From Clostridium hydrogeniformans DSM 21757 (lineage in GTDB: Bacteria > Bacillota > Clostridia > Clostridiales > Clostridiaceae), in the NCBI RefSeq assembly GCF_000686705.1, contig NZ_JMLJ01000006.1, positions 62,001 through 126,000 on the forward strand: a DNA stretch of 64,000 nucleotides, written 5' to 3'. The translations under genes were made by a program, and so were the position numbers. Below, in pieces: positions 63,727 through 64,000 of the stretch. The notes beneath the pieces were generated by a model, which saw nothing but the letters and a program-made list of their open reading frames with translations, had not been told where the DNA came from and ran no database searches. The stretch's first letter is position 1. Each line of letters opens with the position of its first letter.

Positions 63727-64000
63727 ATGAAAAACAATAAGATAAAAGAATATGCACTAATGACACTAGGTATATTATTATTAGCCATAGGACTTCAATA
63801 CTTTTTCTTCCCTAACAACATTGTTGCTGGTGGATTATCTGGATTATCATTACTTATAAATAAATTAACAGGGCTTTCTCCTGGAATTGCCATGCTATCA
63901 TGTAATGTATTATTATTTATATTCGCATTTATGCTAATGGGTGGAAACTTTGGTGCTAAAAGTATTTACTCTGCCTTTGGCTTAAGCATAATATTATGGG
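63727..64000 (+). CDS. YitT-family membrane protein, 3' end outside window
   Basis: 91 visible codons, running off the right edge. The N-terminus KEYALMTLGILLLAIGLQYFFFPNNIVAGGLSGLSLLINKL is the characteristic first hairpin of YitT/DUF161 proteins (the FFxPNNIVAGG motif), followed by GLSPGIAMLSCNVLLFI and GAKSIYSAFG. These are five- or six-helix membrane proteins with a cytoplasmic C-terminal domain and no settled function. AAAGGAGG lies six bases before the ATG. Confidence 0.88.
   Translation, partial: MKNNKIKEYALMTLGILLLAIGLQYFFFPNNIVAGGLSGLSLLINKLTGLSPGIAMLSCNVLLFIFAFMLMGGNFGAKSIYSAFGLSIILW

Overview
The window looks like chromosome from a low-GC, anaerobic, spore-forming Clostridium (sensu stricto). 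The evidence is very AT-rich DNA, strong GGAGG-type ribosome binding sites, frequent TTG/GTG starts, Fur, CIRCE and S-box control typical of Firmicutes, a sialic-acid operon ordered nanE-nanA-symporter-yhcH-nanK-rpiR as in C. perfringens-type clostridia, and a probable spore-coat gene. The species cannot be fixed from sequence reading alone. No tRNA, rRNA, CRISPR array, prophage or intact transposase was seen. All function calls rest on reading the proteins; no database search was run.

Layout. 1-12.4 kb: the end of a 10-TM metal permease, recQ, a metI-metC transsulfuration operon behind a complete SAM (S-box) riboswitch, and a Fur-box-controlled five-gene operon (binding lipoprotein, permease, ATPase, BilS-like flavodoxin, HemN/HutW-like radical SAM enzyme) divergent from an AraC regulator. 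This operon looks like anaerobic haem/iron capture plus tetrapyrrole processing. 12.6-17.4 kb: two tandem DUF6385-type repeat proteins, an acetyltransferase, and two membrane-anchored extracytoplasmic phosphoesterase/nuclease-fold proteins. 17.7-23.2 kb: the sialic acid operon with three candidate RpiR/NanR operator copies upstream. 23.5-33.5 kb: a LysR/YeiH divergent pair, an ABC-2 transporter set with a truncated M1-peptidase-like tail, and small metabolic genes (BltD-like acetyltransferase, AbrB-type membrane protein, flavodoxin, PAP2 phosphatase, GNAT, nitroreductase). 34-38.8 kb: a Fur-box-controlled heterodimeric ABC pair plus a PchR/YbtA-like AraC regulator, probably siderophore import. 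39.5-45.1 kb: an NhaC/YuiF antiporter, a double-GNAT protein, and a MerR-zinc ribbon-methyltransferase fusion next to an MFS transporter. 45.4-51 kb: the complete oligopeptide permease operon oppBCDFA. 51.6-56 kb: a GNAT, htpG under a perfect CIRCE operator with an unusually long leader, and a tyrosine/aspartate/lysine-rich repeat protein behind a sigma-K-like promoter. 56.3-62.5 kb: a four-gene acetylated-cellulose-type exopolysaccharide operon (BcsA-like synthase with PilZ domain, membrane partner, MBOAT and DHHW acetylation proteins). 62.5-63.7 kb is gene-free, and a YitT-family gene runs off the right edge.

Two dispersed non-coding repeat families stand out. One is a ~135-bp structured element in three copies (3.9, 7.0 and 56.1 kb) with conserved stems and at least one covarying base pair, either a small RNA or the remnant end of an IS200/IS605-type element. 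The other is a ~120-bp AT-rich quasi-palindromic MITE-like repeat in four or five copies (39.0, 52.2, 54.7 and 63.5 kb), one of which sits between the CIRCE promoter and htpG. Both lie only in intergenic space and are the least explained structures in the window.
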